Positions 8,441 through 16,887 of a DNA stretch of 64,000 nt are shown one piece after another. Positions within the stretch are counted from its first letter, which is position 1, and every line of letters starts with the position of its first letter. The stretch comes from Rhizobium phaseoli (GTDB taxonomy: Bacteria > Pseudomonadota > Alphaproteobacteria > Rhizobiales > Rhizobiaceae). A program made the translations under genes and the position numbers. Under the pieces are notes generated by a model that was not told the DNA's origin, made no database searches, and worked only from the letters and a program-made list of their open reading frames with translations. Where the stretch lies: contig NZ_ML133568.1 of assembly GCF_003985125.1 (NCBI RefSeq), forward strand, positions 124,001-188,000, in the 5' to 3' direction.

Positions 8441-9655
8441 TCACGAGGACACGCCGAAAGCAGGCTGCGGCTTCTGGCGAGCCAGGGGCGGGAAGGCGAG
8501 CGCGATTGCCGCCGCACCCAGCCCGACCATCGCCGAGCCGATGAACAGCCAGGAATAATTGGCGAAGGTGTCGAAGATCCAGCCGCCGATCAGGGGGCCG
8601 AAGGCCATGCCGAGGCTGGAGAGCATCGTCGCCGCGCCGAGCACGGTGCCGATGATGCGCTGGCCGAAATATTCCCGCGCCAGGACCGCATAGAGCGGCA
8701 TCACGCCGCCATAGGCGCTGCCGAAAATGATGGCGAGCGCGTAGAATTCGCCGAGCTGGCTGACGACGAGGTAGGTCGCGAGTGCCGCCGCCTGCACCAG
8801 CAAGCCGGCGACGAGCACCGGCTTCACGCCGATCCTGTCGGCAAGGCTGCCATAAAGCAGCCGGCCGCCGAGCCCCGCCAGGCCCTCGACGCTATAGATG
8901 CTGACGGCCGCCATCGGGGCGACGCCGCAGATCGTCGCATAATTCACCATGTGGAAGATCGGCCCGGAATGCGCCGCACAGCAGGCAAAGAAGGTCAGGC
9001 CAAGCACGACGAACTGCGGCGACCGGAAGACTTTCGACAGCTGTGGCCGGGCGCCATCGACCGCGAACTCGCTATCGCTGTCGGCGGCAGCGGCAGGCGG
9101 ACGCCTGACCAGCAGGGCGGCCGGCAGCAGCAGCACCCATACCGCAACGCCGATGATCAGCATGGCGGGACGCCATTCATAGGCGGAAATCAGCCAGCGC
9201 GCGAAAGGCGAGATGGTCATCGGCGCCACGCCCATGCCGGCGGAGACGAGCGACACGGCAAGCCCCCGGTTTTCGTCGAACCAGGCGGTCGTCGCGGCGA
9301 TCATCGGCGCGAAAAAGGCGCTGGCGGCCAATCCGACGAGCACGCCGTAGGTCAGCTGGAACTGCGTGAGCGTCTCGGCGCGGCTGGCGAGCACCAGCGC
9401 CAGACCGAGCAGCACGGATCCGATCATCACCACCAGCCGCGGACCAAAGCGGTCGCTGGCAGCACCCCAGAGGAAGCCGCCGAAGCCCATGACGATGAAG
9501 TTCAACGTCATCGCACTCGCAATCCCAACATGCGACCAGCCGGTGGCGCTGGCGATCGGTTCCTGAAAAATCGCCAGCGAGAACATCGCGCCGATTGCCA
9601 CACACGACATCAATGCGCCCACGGCGACGATGACCCAACGATAGGAAACACCCAT
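8441..9655 (-). CDS. major facilitator superfamily transporter
   Basis: Inner-membrane carrier of 404 residues with about 12 hydrophobic segments. The MFS loop motif appears as WGAASDRFGPRLV after helix 2 and as YGSLADRIGVKPV in the second half. The oxalate/formate antiporter or monocarboxylate carrier type is the nearest recognisable group. The frame runs on to 9724, but ATG 9655 has AGGGAGG 9 bp upstream and gives the family start MGVSYRWVIVAVGA. Located between the quinate and pca groups, it may carry an aromatic or hydroaromatic acid; this is inference. Confidence 0.88.
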   Translation of the reverse strand: MGVSYRWVIVAVGALMSCVAIGAMFSLAIFQEPIASATGWSHVGIASAMTLNFIVMGFGGFLWGAASDRFGPRLVVMIGSVLLGLALVLASRAETLTQFQLTYGVLVGLAASAFFAPMIAATTAWFDENRGLAVSLVSAGMGVAPMTISPFARWLISAYEWRPAMLIIGVAVWVLLLPAALLVRRPPAAAADSDSEFAVDGARPQLSKVFRSPQFVVLGLTFFACCAAHSGPIFHMVNYATICGVAPMAAVSIYSVEGLAGLGGRLLYGSLADRIGVKPVLVAGLLVQAAALATYLVVSQLGEFYALAIIFGSAYGGVMPLYAVLAREYFGQRIIGTVLGAATMLSSLGMAFGPLIGGWIFDTFANYSWLFIGSAMVGLGAAAIALAFPPLARQKPQPAFGVSS

Positions 9656-9781
9656 GGCTTCAAACCTCCCTGCCGACAGAGTGATCGCGAGGCATGCGGC
9701 CGGCCGCATCTCGCCTACGATCAAAGACGTTTGAACCGCCGCGATTTCAACAGCGCCGTCACATCTTTTTTCCGTATGGTC

Positions 9782-10264
9782 CTAGAGGGTACGGAACATC
9801 ACCAGCGCGTCGACATACCCTTCGGTCGGATGCAGAAAGACGCCGGGAAGCCGGCCGACGATCTCGAAGCCGAGCGATTGCCAGAGCTCGACGGCGCGGC
9901 GATTGCTGCTGACGACGAAATTGAACTGCATGGCCCGAAAGCCCCTGGCGCGGGCATGCTCCAGCGAATGTTCGTGCATGCGGCGGGCAATGCCACGGCC
10001 GCCGGCTGCCGGATCGGTCATGTAGCCGCAATTGCAGACATGGCGTCCGCCGCCCGCCTGATTGGCCTTGATATAATAGGTGCCGAGGATGACGCCATCC
10101 TCTTCGGCAACGAAGGTCTCGCGGTCCGGCCCCATCCAGTAGGCCAGCGCATCGGCTTCCGAGAGGTCGCGGTCGAGCGCATAGGTCTCGCCGGCGCGGA
10201 TCGTCGGGCCGATGATCCTCCAGATGGCGCTTCGGTCGTCGTTGTTTGCAGGTCGGATCAGCAT
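9782..10264 (-). CDS. GNAT-family N-acetyltransferase
   Basis: A 160-residue protein with GNAT fold motifs: the acetyl-CoA pyrophosphate-binding segment in AAGGRGIARRMHEHSLEHAR and the C-terminal beta4-alpha4 segment NRRAVELWQSLGFEIVGRLP. The substrate is unknown. It lies 43 bp after pcaF on the same strand, with a hairpin in the gap, so it may be partly co-transcribed with the pca genes without belonging to the pathway. Confidence 0.88.
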   Translation of the reverse strand: MLIRPANNDDRSAIWRIIGPTIRAGETYALDRDLSEADALAYWMGPDRETFVAEEDGVILGTYYIKANQAGGGRHVCNCGYMTDPAAGGRGIARRMHEHSLEHARARGFRAMQFNFVVSSNRRAVELWQSLGFEIVGRLPGVFLHPTEGYVDALVMFRTL

Positions 10265-10265
10265 G

Positions 10266-10289
10266 CCCGGTTTCTACAGAAGCCGGGCG
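10266..10289 (-). terminator. hairpin between pcaF and the GNAT gene
   Basis: GCCCGGTTTCT (10266-10276) pairs with AGAAGCCGGGC (10279-10289) with one G-T wobble and a two-base loop. It sits directly before the GNAT start codon when read on the minus strand. No U-tract follows, so it is either a weak terminator or an mRNA processing/stability hairpin. Confidence 0.4.
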
Positions 10290-10307
10290 CGGCGCGCAAC
10301 GGCGCGC

Positions 10308-11513
10308 TCAACCCCTTTCGAGCGCGATCGCGATCCCCTGCCCGACGCCGATGCACATCGTCGACAGCGAATATCGTCCGCCGGTCTCGTGAAGCTCGAG
10401 CGCCGCCGTGCCGGTGATGCGGGCGCCCGACATGCCCAGCGGATGGCCGAGCGCGATCGCGCCGCCATTGCGGTTGACCCGCTGATCGTCATCGGCAATG
10501 CCGAGCGCGCGCAGCACCGCCAACCCCTGGCTGGCAAAAGCCTCGTTGAGTTCGATGACGTCGAACTGTTCCTGGCTCATGCCGAGCCGGGCCATCAGCT
10601 TGCGCGAGGCGGGAATCGGACCGACGCCCATGACGCGTGGCGGAACGGCGGCGGAGGCGCCGCCGAGGATGCGGGCGATCGGCGTCAGGCCGTGTTTTCG
10701 CGCCGCCGCTTCGGAAGCGACGATCATCGCAGCGGCGCCATCATTGACGCCGGAGGCATTACCTGCGGTCACCGTGCCGCCTTCCTTTTTGAAAGGGGTG
10801 GCAAGTTTCGCCAGCGCCTCGATCGTCGTCGCGCGCGGATGCTCGTCCCTTTCGACGATGACGGGATCGCCCTTGCGCTGCGGAATGGTCACCGGGGTGA
10901 TCTCCTTCGCCAGCCGTCCATTCGCCTGCGCGGCCGCCGCCTTCGCCTGGCTGCGCACGGCAAAGGCATCCTGGTCCGCGCGGCTGACATGATAGTCCTC
11001 GGCGACATTCTCCCCTGTCTCCGGCATGGAATCGACGCCATATTGCTTCTTCATCACAGGATTGACGAAACGCCAGCCGATCGTCGTGTCGTGGATCTCA
11101 GCCGCCCGCGAAAAGGCCGTCTCGGCCTTCGGCATGACGAAGGGCGCGCGCGACATGCTTTCGACCCCACCGGCGATCATCAGCTCGGCCTCGCCGGCGC
11201 GGATGGCGCGCGCCGCGGTGATCACCGCATCCATTCCGGAGCCGCAGAGCCGGTTGATCGTCGTGCCCGGGACGGCGATCGGCAGGCCGGCCAAGAGCGC
11301 CGACATGCGCGCCACATTGCGGTTGTCCTCGCCCGCCTGGTTGGCGCAGCCGAAAATCACGTCGTCGACGGTTTCCCAGTCGACGGCGCCGTTGCGCTCC
11401 ATCAGCGCCTTCAGCGGGACGGCGCCGAGATCGTCGGCGCGCACCCCTGAAAGCGCGCCGGCGAAGCGGCCGATCGGCGTTCTGACATAGTCGCAGATAA
11501 AGGCTTCGGTCAT
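10308..11513 (-). CDS. pcaF: 3-oxoadipyl-CoA thiolase
   Basis: Cleaves 3-oxoadipyl-CoA to succinyl-CoA and acetyl-CoA, the last step of the beta-ketoadipate pathway. The 401 residues have the normal thiolase length. The acyl-accepting cysteine is C90 in TTINRLCGSGMDAV; the distal histidine is in GGAIALGHPLG and the second cysteine in STMCIGVGQG. It lies 9 bp after pcaJ, which, with pcaI upstream, supports 3-oxoadipyl-CoA as substrate over the related acetoacetyl-CoA thiolases. Confidence 0.93.
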   Translation of the reverse strand: MTEAFICDYVRTPIGRFAGALSGVRADDLGAVPLKALMERNGAVDWETVDDVIFGCANQAGEDNRNVARMSALLAGLPIAVPGTTINRLCGSGMDAVITAARAIRAGEAELMIAGGVESMSRAPFVMPKAETAFSRAAEIHDTTIGWRFVNPVMKKQYGVDSMPETGENVAEDYHVSRADQDAFAVRSQAKAAAAQANGRLAKEITPVTIPQRKGDPVIVERDEHPRATTIEALAKLATPFKKEGGTVTAGNASGVNDGAAAMIVASEAAARKHGLTPIARILGGASAAVPPRVMGVGPIPASRKLMARLGMSQEQFDVIELNEAFASQGLAVLRALGIADDDQRVNRNGGAIALGHPLGMSGARITGTAALELHETGGRYSLSTMCIGVGQGIAIALERG

Positions 11514-11522
11514 GGCTTTTCC

Positions 11523-12227
11523 TCAGAGTTTCGGGACGACGAGGTCGGCAACCGACCCCTCGATATGCAGCCGCGCGCCGGTCATCGCCTGCAATTCCGC
11601 CGCGGACATCGCAGCCAGCTTCTCGCGCAGGACGAAACGGCCGTTGACGATGTCAATGACGGCATGGCTCGTGTAGACGCGGGTGATGCAGGCCACGCCG
11701 GTCAGCGGGAAGGTGCATTTCTCCACCAGCTTCGGCTCGCCTGATTTGGTGACGTGCTCGGTGATGACGCAGACCTGCTTGGCGCCATGCACGAGATCCA
11801 TGGCGCCGCCGACAGCCGGCACCCCCTTGCTGCCCACCCGCCAGTTGGCGAGATCGCCATTCTCGGCAACCTGATAAGCGCCGAGGATGGCAACGTCGAG
11901 ATGGCCGCCGCGCACCATGGCGAAGCTGTCGGCGTGGTGGAAGAAGGCCGCGCCCGGCTTTAGCGTCACCGCCTTTTTGCCGGCATTGATCAGATCCCAG
12001 TCCTCGTCGCCTTCGGCCGGCGGCTCGCCGAAATTCAGGATGCCGTTTTCGGTGTGGAAGATCGCTTCGCGGCCGGGCGGCTGATAGCGGGCGACCATTT
12101 CGGGAAAGCCGATGCCGAGGTTCACATAGGCGCCGTCGGCGATGTCCTGCGCGGCGCGCCAGGCGATTTGCGCATTGGAAAGCTTGATGTCTTCACGAGT
12201 GTTTATAGTGCGGGTATCGACGGTCAT
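11523..12227 (-). CDS. pcaJ: 3-oxoadipate CoA-transferase subunit B
   Basis: Beta subunit (234 residues) of the enzyme that moves CoA from succinyl-CoA to 3-oxoadipate. The family active-site glutamate is E60 in IFHTENGILNFG; the segment VNLGIGFPEMVA is also typical. The frame is open much further upstream but ATG 12227 gives the family start and overlaps the pcaI stop by 4 bp (ATGA), which implies translational coupling with the alpha subunit. Confidence 0.93.
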   Translation of the reverse strand: MTVDTRTINTREDIKLSNAQIAWRAAQDIADGAYVNLGIGFPEMVARYQPPGREAIFHTENGILNFGEPPAEGDEDWDLINAGKKAVTLKPGAAFFHHADSFAMVRGGHLDVAILGAYQVAENGDLANWRVGSKGVPAVGGAMDLVHGAKQVCVITEHVTKSGEPKLVEKCTFPLTGVACITRVYTSHAVIDIVNGRFVLREKLAAMSAAELQAMTGARLHIEGSVADLVVPKL

Positions 12228-12931
12228 ACGTAGGCCACTCCGGCTCGAATGAGCTCTTCTTCCTGCTGCGGATTGGGAACGGCAACGACGCGGTCGACGA
12301 AGATGCCGGGGGTCACCACATGCTCGGGATCGATACCGCCGGCCGGCACGATCGATGAGACCTGGACGATGGTCTTTGCCGCCGCCATGCACATCAGCGG
12401 ATTGAAGTTGCGGCCGGCCTTGTTGTAGGTGAGGTTGCCGTGTGCGTCGCCGACCGCGGCCTTCACAATGGCGAAATCGGCCTTCAGCCAGCGTTCCTGC
12501 ACATAATGGCGGCCGTCGAATTCGGCGATGACCTTGCCCTCGGCGAGTTCCGTGCCATAGGCCGTCGGCGTGTAAAACGCCGGAATGCCGGCGCCGCCGG
12601 CGCGGATGCGTTCGGCGAGCGTGCCCTGCGGCACCAGCTCGAGCTCGATTTCGCCGGCCAGGTATTTGTCGGTGAAGGCGCGCGGATCCGACGAGCGCGG
12701 GAACGAGCAGATCATCTTCCTGACCATGCCGGCATCGATCATCGCGGCGATGCCGATGCGGCCGTTGCCGGCATTGTTGTTGATGACGGTAAGGTCCTTG
12801 GAGCCCTTATCGATCAGGGCGTGGATCAATTCGATCGGCGCGCCCGAACCGCCGAAACCACCGATCATGACGGTGGCGCCGTCGCCGATCTCGGAGACGG
12901 CCTCTGCCGTACTCCCGACTGTCTTGTCCAT
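12224..12931 (-). CDS. pcaI: 3-oxoadipate CoA-transferase subunit A
   Basis: Alpha subunit (235 residues) of 3-oxoadipate CoA-transferase. It shows the family CoA-loop GGFGGSGAP near residue 25 and NNAGNGRIGIAAMI in the CoA-transferase fold. First gene of the minus-strand pcaIJF unit, divergent from pcaR. The operator-like repeat at 13031-13063 lies about 100 bp upstream of the start. Confidence 0.93.
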   Translation of the reverse strand: MDKTVGSTAEAVSEIGDGATVMIGGFGGSGAPIELIHALIDKGSKDLTVINNNAGNGRIGIAAMIDAGMVRKMICSFPRSSDPRAFTDKYLAGEIELELVPQGTLAERIRAGGAGIPAFYTPTAYGTELAEGKVIAEFDGRHYVQERWLKADFAIVKAAVGDAHGNLTYNKAGRNFNPLMCMAAAKTIVQVSSIVPAGGIDPEHVVTPGIFVDRVVAVPNPQQEEELIRAGVAYV

Positions 12932-13030
12932 GCAGGATATCTCCTTGGCTCGACCGGGCCCAGTAGCTCGCGATCCCGTCTTCTGGTTTCAAGAGATAAA
13001 GCGCAGCAGGCACATTCTGCAAGGCGGTTT

Positions 13031-13063
13031 GTGCGATATTTGACATTTGTTCATATATCGCAC
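13031..13063. promoter_or_regulatory. PcaR-type operator between pcaI and pcaR
   Basis: A perfect 9-bp inverted repeat, GTGCGATAT (13031-13039) and ATATCGCAC (13055-13063), with a 15-bp spacer. The right half extended, GTTCATATATCGCAC (13049-13063), resembles the 15-bp site reported for Pseudomonas PcaR (recalled as GTTCGATAATCGCAC). TTGACA, a possible -35 for pcaR, lies in the spacer at 13040-13045, so binding could control both directions. Confidence 0.65.
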
Positions 13064-13095
13064 ATCATAAAGGCGTTAATCGGAGATTGAAAATC

Positions 13096-13854
13096 ATGCG
13101 CGAAACGGATTTCGTCAGCGGCTTCGCCCGCGGCCTGAAGGTCATCGAAGCCTTCGGCGAGACGCGGCAACGGCTTTCGATCGCCGAGGCCTCGAAGCTG
13201 ACGGCGCTCGACCGCGCCACGGTGCGCCGTTCGCTGTTGACGCTCGCCGAACTCGGCTATGCCGATTATGACGGCAAGTTCTTCACGCTGACGCCGAAGA
13301 TCCTGCGGCTTGGCCATGCCTATCTCGCAGCGACGCCGCTGCCGGCGCTGTTGCAGCCGCATCTCGATCTTCTCTCGGAACGCGCCGGCCAGAGCGCCTC
13401 GGCCTCGGTGCTCGACGGCACCGAAATCGTCTATATCGCCCGGGCCTCGCAGCGCCGCGTCATGTCGATCAATCTCACCCCAGGCAGCCGCCTGCCGGCC
13501 TATTGCGCCTCGATGGGCCGGGTGCTGCTCGCCGCCCTTCCCGAAAGGGAGGCCCGCGCCGTGCTTGCCCGCAGCGAATTGAAGCAGAACACTGCCAATA
13601 CCAAGACCAACCCGGAGGACCTCATTGCCGAGTTCCGCCGCGTCCGCTCCGAGGGGTATGCCATCATCGATCAGGAGCTGGAAATCGGCCTCTGCTCGAT
13701 CGCCGTCCCCGTTGAAAACGATCGCGGCGAAACGGTCGCGGCGATCAATATCGGCGCGCCGGCGGCCCTCGTTCCGGCCGCTGACCTCAAGGAGCGCTAT
13801 CTCAAGCTGCTGCAGGAGGCACAAGCCGCATTGCGGCCGCTCTTGCGGCGGTAA
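13096..13854 (+). CDS. pcaR: IclR-family regulator of the beta-ketoadipate pathway
   Basis: A 252-residue regulator. The N-terminal winged helix (FARGLKVIEAFGETRQRLSI, then ALDRATVRRSLLTL) and the C-terminal IclR effector domain (SINLTPGSRLPAYCASMGRV, GYAIIDQELEIGLCSIAVPV) match the PcaR/PcaU/PobR group, which responds to beta-ketoadipate or protocatechuate. A TTG at 13087 is in frame, but ATG 13096 with GGAG 10 bp upstream is preferred. It is divergent from pcaIJF over a shared inverted repeat and probably regulates both itself and the operon. Confidence 0.92.
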   Translation: MRETDFVSGFARGLKVIEAFGETRQRLSIAEASKLTALDRATVRRSLLTLAELGYADYDGKFFTLTPKILRLGHAYLAATPLPALLQPHLDLLSERAGQSASASVLDGTEIVYIARASQRRVMSINLTPGSRLPAYCASMGRVLLAALPEREARAVLARSELKQNTANTKTNPEDLIAEFRRVRSEGYAIIDQELEIGLCSIAVPVENDRGETVAAINIGAPAALVPAADLKERYLKLLQEAQAALRPLLRR

Positions 13855-14009
13855 CGGCGCGCAACAAGCGCCCAGTTCGGTGATCTCCAAAATCAACGCG
13901 TCGTCGCTTTGTCGGACACAATGTATATTGCCGAAGCCTTACCGGCGGCCATTCGGCACCTCACCCGATCTGCCCTCTTCAATTATCGTAGAGATGACCA
14001 CTTGCTGTA

Positions 14010-14049
14010 TCATAAATTCCGATATACATCATGACATCGGAAATTATGG
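14010..14049. promoter_or_regulatory. inverted operator pair before the ArsR-type regulator
   Basis: Two copies of a 13-bp motif face each other: TCGGAATTTATGA on the minus strand (14022-14010) and TCGGAAATTATGG on the plus strand (14037-14049). Read as an inverted repeat, 14012-14023 and 14036-14047 match at 11 of 12 positions. The second copy ends 4 bp before the start codon, so binding should block expression of the regulator itself. Confidence 0.55.
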
Positions 14050-14053
14050 GGAA

Positions 14054-14980
14054 ATGATGGAACGTTCTTTCTTAACCATCGCCGCCGGCGAGAATAGTGA
14101 CGCAATCCGCGCCCTTTCTGCTCCGGCGCGGATCGAGATACTTAAGCTGCTCTGCGCTAAAGGGCCAATGAATATCAATGATATCGCACGCACCCTGTCC
14201 CTTCCCCAGTCTACAGTCGCAACCGGTATCCAGATCTTGGAGGACGCGCGGCTGGTCGAGTCGCAGCTGGCCAAGGCCCGCAAAGGCAACCAGAAGATCT
14301 GCTCGGCGATCTACAGCGAAATCCTGATCAGCTTCGAGGAAAGTGCGGCCCAGCGCGCTAATAATATTATCGAAGTCGAGATGCCGGTCGGGCTTTACAC
14401 TAGCTGCGAAGTGCATGCGCCCTGCGGTCTCTGCTCGACGGAAAGCGTCATCGGCCCGCTTGATGTGCCGGACTATTTCCTCGATCCGCAGCGCATGCAG
14501 GCCGGGCTCGTCTGGTTCGGCCGGGGTTATGTCGAATACAAATTCCCCAATAATGCCAAGGTCTTGAACAAGGATATCCGTGCCATCGAATTTTCGCTGG
14601 AGCTGTCCTCGGAAGTGCCCGGCACCAATCCGGACTGGCCCTCGGATATCACGCTCTGGGTCAATGGCATGGCAATCGGCACCTGGACGTCGCCCGGCGA
14701 TTACGGTGACAAGCGCGGCGCCTTCACGCCGGCCTGGTGGAAACTCGAAGGCTCGCAATATGGGGCGATGAAGACCTGGCGCATCTCGACGCGCGGGACA
14801 TTCATCGACGGCGTCGCCGCCTCCAATGTGACGCTCGGCGATCTCGCGCTCGGCCAGCACTCCTCCATCCGCCTGCGTGTCGGCATCGCCGAAAATGCTG
14901 GCCATACCGGCGGCGTCAACATCTTCGGCCGCGGCTTCGGAAATCATGGCCGCGACATTATCATGCGCCTGCACGTCTGA
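14054..14980 (+). CDS. ArsR-type winged-helix regulator with a large beta-rich C-terminal domain
   Basis: A 308-residue protein, far longer than ordinary ArsR proteins (about 100). Residues about 15-100 are a winged helix (ALSAPARIEILKLLCAKGPM, then LPQSTVATGIQILEDARLV). A short linker carries C118, H121, C124 and C127, an evenly spaced C-x2-H-x2-C-x2-C that could bind a metal. Residues about 135-308 are rich in beta strands and aromatics (SDITLWVNGMAIGTW, GAFTPAWWKLEG, GVNIFGRGFGNHGRD), suggesting a carbohydrate-binding sandwich; that is inference. Start at ATG 14054 or 14057, just after GGGG; an upstream in-frame ATG at 13994 looks unlikely. The arabinofuranosidase gene follows, so a sugar-responsive repressor is the simplest reading. 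Confidence 0.8.
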   Translation: MMERSFLTIAAGENSDAIRALSAPARIEILKLLCAKGPMNINDIARTLSLPQSTVATGIQILEDARLVESQLAKARKGNQKICSAIYSEILISFEESAAQRANNIIEVEMPVGLYTSCEVHAPCGLCSTESVIGPLDVPDYFLDPQRMQAGLVWFGRGYVEYKFPNNAKVLNKDIRAIEFSLELSSEVPGTNPDWPSDITLWVNGMAIGTWTSPGDYGDKRGAFTPAWWKLEGSQYGAMKTWRISTRGTFIDGVAASNVTLGDLALGQHSSIRLRVGIAENAGHTGGVNIFGRGFGNHGRDIIMRLHV

Positions 14981-14990
14981 ACAGAAACTA

Positions 14991-15121
14991 TCGGAAATTC
15001 TGATTTACAAAACGCGATTTTTCTTTCTTCAGATACCTCTAAATAATTATCAGGCCTCTGAAACTAAACAGCTATTAAGCGAAAATTCAATAGTATGATT
15101 AAATGCAGGAGTCGGTTGACA
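14991..15121 (+). promoter_or_regulatory. third copy of the 13-bp motif and candidate -35 upstream of the GH51 gene
   Basis: TCGGAAATTCTGA at 14991-15003 matches the two motifs before the regulator gene, with ATCGGAAATT identical over 10 bases to 14036-14045. It is itself an imperfect palindrome. Further down the AT-rich leader, TTGACA occurs at 15116-15121 with a poor TATCAA 15 bp later, so the actual promoter is uncertain and could lie nearer the motif. Confidence 0.45.
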
Positions 15122-15190
15122 CAACGACATTCCTGATATCAAGCTAAAGGCAAGAAAACAAAATTCTTGATACATAAACGGGAGGATCCG

Positions 15191-16699
15191 TTGAAGACGA
15201 ATGTCGTTGCCCACCGCGATTTCCGCATCGCGACCATTGATGCCAGGCTCTACAGCTCGTTTCTCGAGCATCTCGGCAGAGCGATCTACGGCGGCATCTA
15301 TGAGCCCGGACATGCCACAGCCGACGAGGACGGATTTCGCCGCGACGTGCTCGATCTCGTCCGCGAGCTCGACACGCCCTACTGCCGTTACCCCGGCGGC
15401 AACTTCGTCTCGGCTTACAATTGGGAGGATGGCGTCGGCCCGCGTTCGGAGCGCCCGGTTCGCCTCGACCTTGCCTGGCGCACCCGTGAAGCCAACCAGA
15501 TCGGCGTCAACGAATTCGTCGACTGGTGCAAGAAGGCCAATACCAAGCCGATGCTCGCCGTCAATCTCGGCTCCCGCGGTCTCGATGCCGCCCGCAACTT
15601 CCTGGAATATTGCAATCATCCCGGCGGCACCTACTGGTCGGATCTGCGCCGCAAGCACGGCTGGTCCAATCCGCACGATGTGAAATTGTGGTGCCTCGGC
15701 AACGAGATGGACGGCCCCTGGCAGGTCGGCCACAAGTCGGCCTATGAATACGGCCGGCTGGCCGACGAGACGGCCAAGGCGATGCGCGGCTTCGACAAGT
15801 CGCTCGAACTCGTGGTCTGCGGCTCGTCGAATTCCGACATGAAGACCTATCCCGATTGGGAAGCCCAAGTCCTCGAGCAGTGCTACGACAGCGCCGACTA
15901 CATCTCGCTGCACATGTATTTCGCCAACCGCGAGAAGAATACGCTCAACTATCTCGCCCGGGCGACCAAGCTCGACCGCTATATCACCACGATCGGCGGC
16001 GTTATCGACTATATCAAGGCGAAGAAACGCTCGAAGAAGACGATCGGCATTTCCTTCGACGAATGGAACGTCTGGTACCATTCCAACCAGCAGGACAAGG
16101 AGATCCTGGCGCGCGACGAGTGGCCGGACGCGCCGCATCTGCTCGAAGACGTCTATAATTTCGAGGACGTGCTGCAGGTCGGCGGCATCTTGAACACCTT
16201 CATCCGCCGTTCCGACCGGGTGCGCATCGCCTGCATCGCCCAGCTCGTCAACGTCATTGCGCCTATCATGACCGAGGACGGCGGTGCTGCCTGGCGCCAG
16301 ACGATCTATTATCCCTTCTACTACGCCTCCCGTTATGGCCGCGGCACAGCGCTGCAGCTCGTGGTCGACGGCCCGACCTATGACAGCGACGAGGAGAACG
16401 AGGTTCCTTATCTCGATGTTTCGGCCGTCCATTCCGAGGATGGCAGGACGCTCACCTTCTTTGCCGTCAACCGCCATCCCGATACGGCCCTCGATCTCGA
16501 CGTGCGGCTGGAAGGCTTCGGCGGCGCCCGGCTGATCGAGCAGGTGGAGATGACCCATGGTAATCTCGAAGCCGTCAACACGGCACAGCGGCCGGAAACG
16601 GTCGTGCCTGCAAAGGTCGAGAGCGCCAAGATCGACGACGGACGTGTGCGGGCGGCGCTGAAACCGCTGTCCTACAACGTCATCCGGCTGTCTGTGTGA
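15191..16699 (+). CDS. abfA: GH51 alpha-L-arabinofuranosidase
   Basis: Intracellular glycoside hydrolase of 502 residues removing terminal alpha-L-arabinofuranosyl groups from arabinan- or arabinoxylan-derived oligosaccharides. No signal peptide is seen. The acid/base is E172 in WCLGNEMDGPWQ and the nucleophile is E291 in ISFDEWNVWY; RYPGGNFVSAYNWEDGVGP is the family hallmark. The start is TTG 15191, chosen because GGGAGG lies 5 bp upstream; an earlier TTG at 15167 has no such site. The downstream importer and upstream regulator suggest a self-contained arabinoside use system. Confidence 0.92.
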   Translation: MKTNVVAHRDFRIATIDARLYSSFLEHLGRAIYGGIYEPGHATADEDGFRRDVLDLVRELDTPYCRYPGGNFVSAYNWEDGVGPRSERPVRLDLAWRTREANQIGVNEFVDWCKKANTKPMLAVNLGSRGLDAARNFLEYCNHPGGTYWSDLRRKHGWSNPHDVKLWCLGNEMDGPWQVGHKSAYEYGRLADETAKAMRGFDKSLELVVCGSSNSDMKTYPDWEAQVLEQCYDSADYISLHMYFANREKNTLNYLARATKLDRYITTIGGVIDYIKAKKRSKKTIGISFDEWNVWYHSNQQDKEILARDEWPDAPHLLEDVYNFEDVLQVGGILNTFIRRSDRVRIACIAQLVNVIAPIMTEDGGAAWRQTIYYPFYYASRYGRGTALQLVVDGPTYDSDEENEVPYLDVSAVHSEDGRTLTFFAVNRHPDTALDLDVRLEGFGGARLIEQVEMTHGNLEAVNTAQRPETVVPAKVESAKIDDGRVRAALKPLSYNVIRLSV

Positions 16700-16739
16700 C
16701 AGCTGCCGCCGGGATGCCGATCGGCCCCGGCTGAAAAAT

Positions 16740-16768
16740 CGGCCCGCTGCGAGGAGGCAGACGGGCCG
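16740..16768 (+). terminator. hairpin between GH51 gene and binding protein gene
   Basis: CGGCCCGCTGC (16740-16750) pairs with GCAG (16757-16760) and CGGGCCG (16762-16768), with one unpaired A and a six-base loop. No T-run follows. It may be a leaky terminator or protect the downstream message. Confidence 0.4.
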
Positions 16769-16887
16769 GAGCGATGGTTCGCCGAAGACTTTGCCCGCCA
16801 AGTGCTGAGGCTTTTGTGAACCGACAACCGCGACTTGCCCATGCGTGCCCATGCGGCCGCCGCTCGTCGCTTTCAAGGGAGGAGTTC

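Noticed and set aside
8378..10417. Plus-strand frame of about 680 codons opposite the MFS and GNAT genes
   Set aside because: Composition-driven antisense frame; the minus-strand genes have recognisable folds and ribosome-binding sites.
15050..16876. Minus-strand frame of about 600 codons opposite the GH51 gene
   Set aside because: The plus strand carries both GH51 catalytic glutamates in correct context; the antisense frame has no family features.
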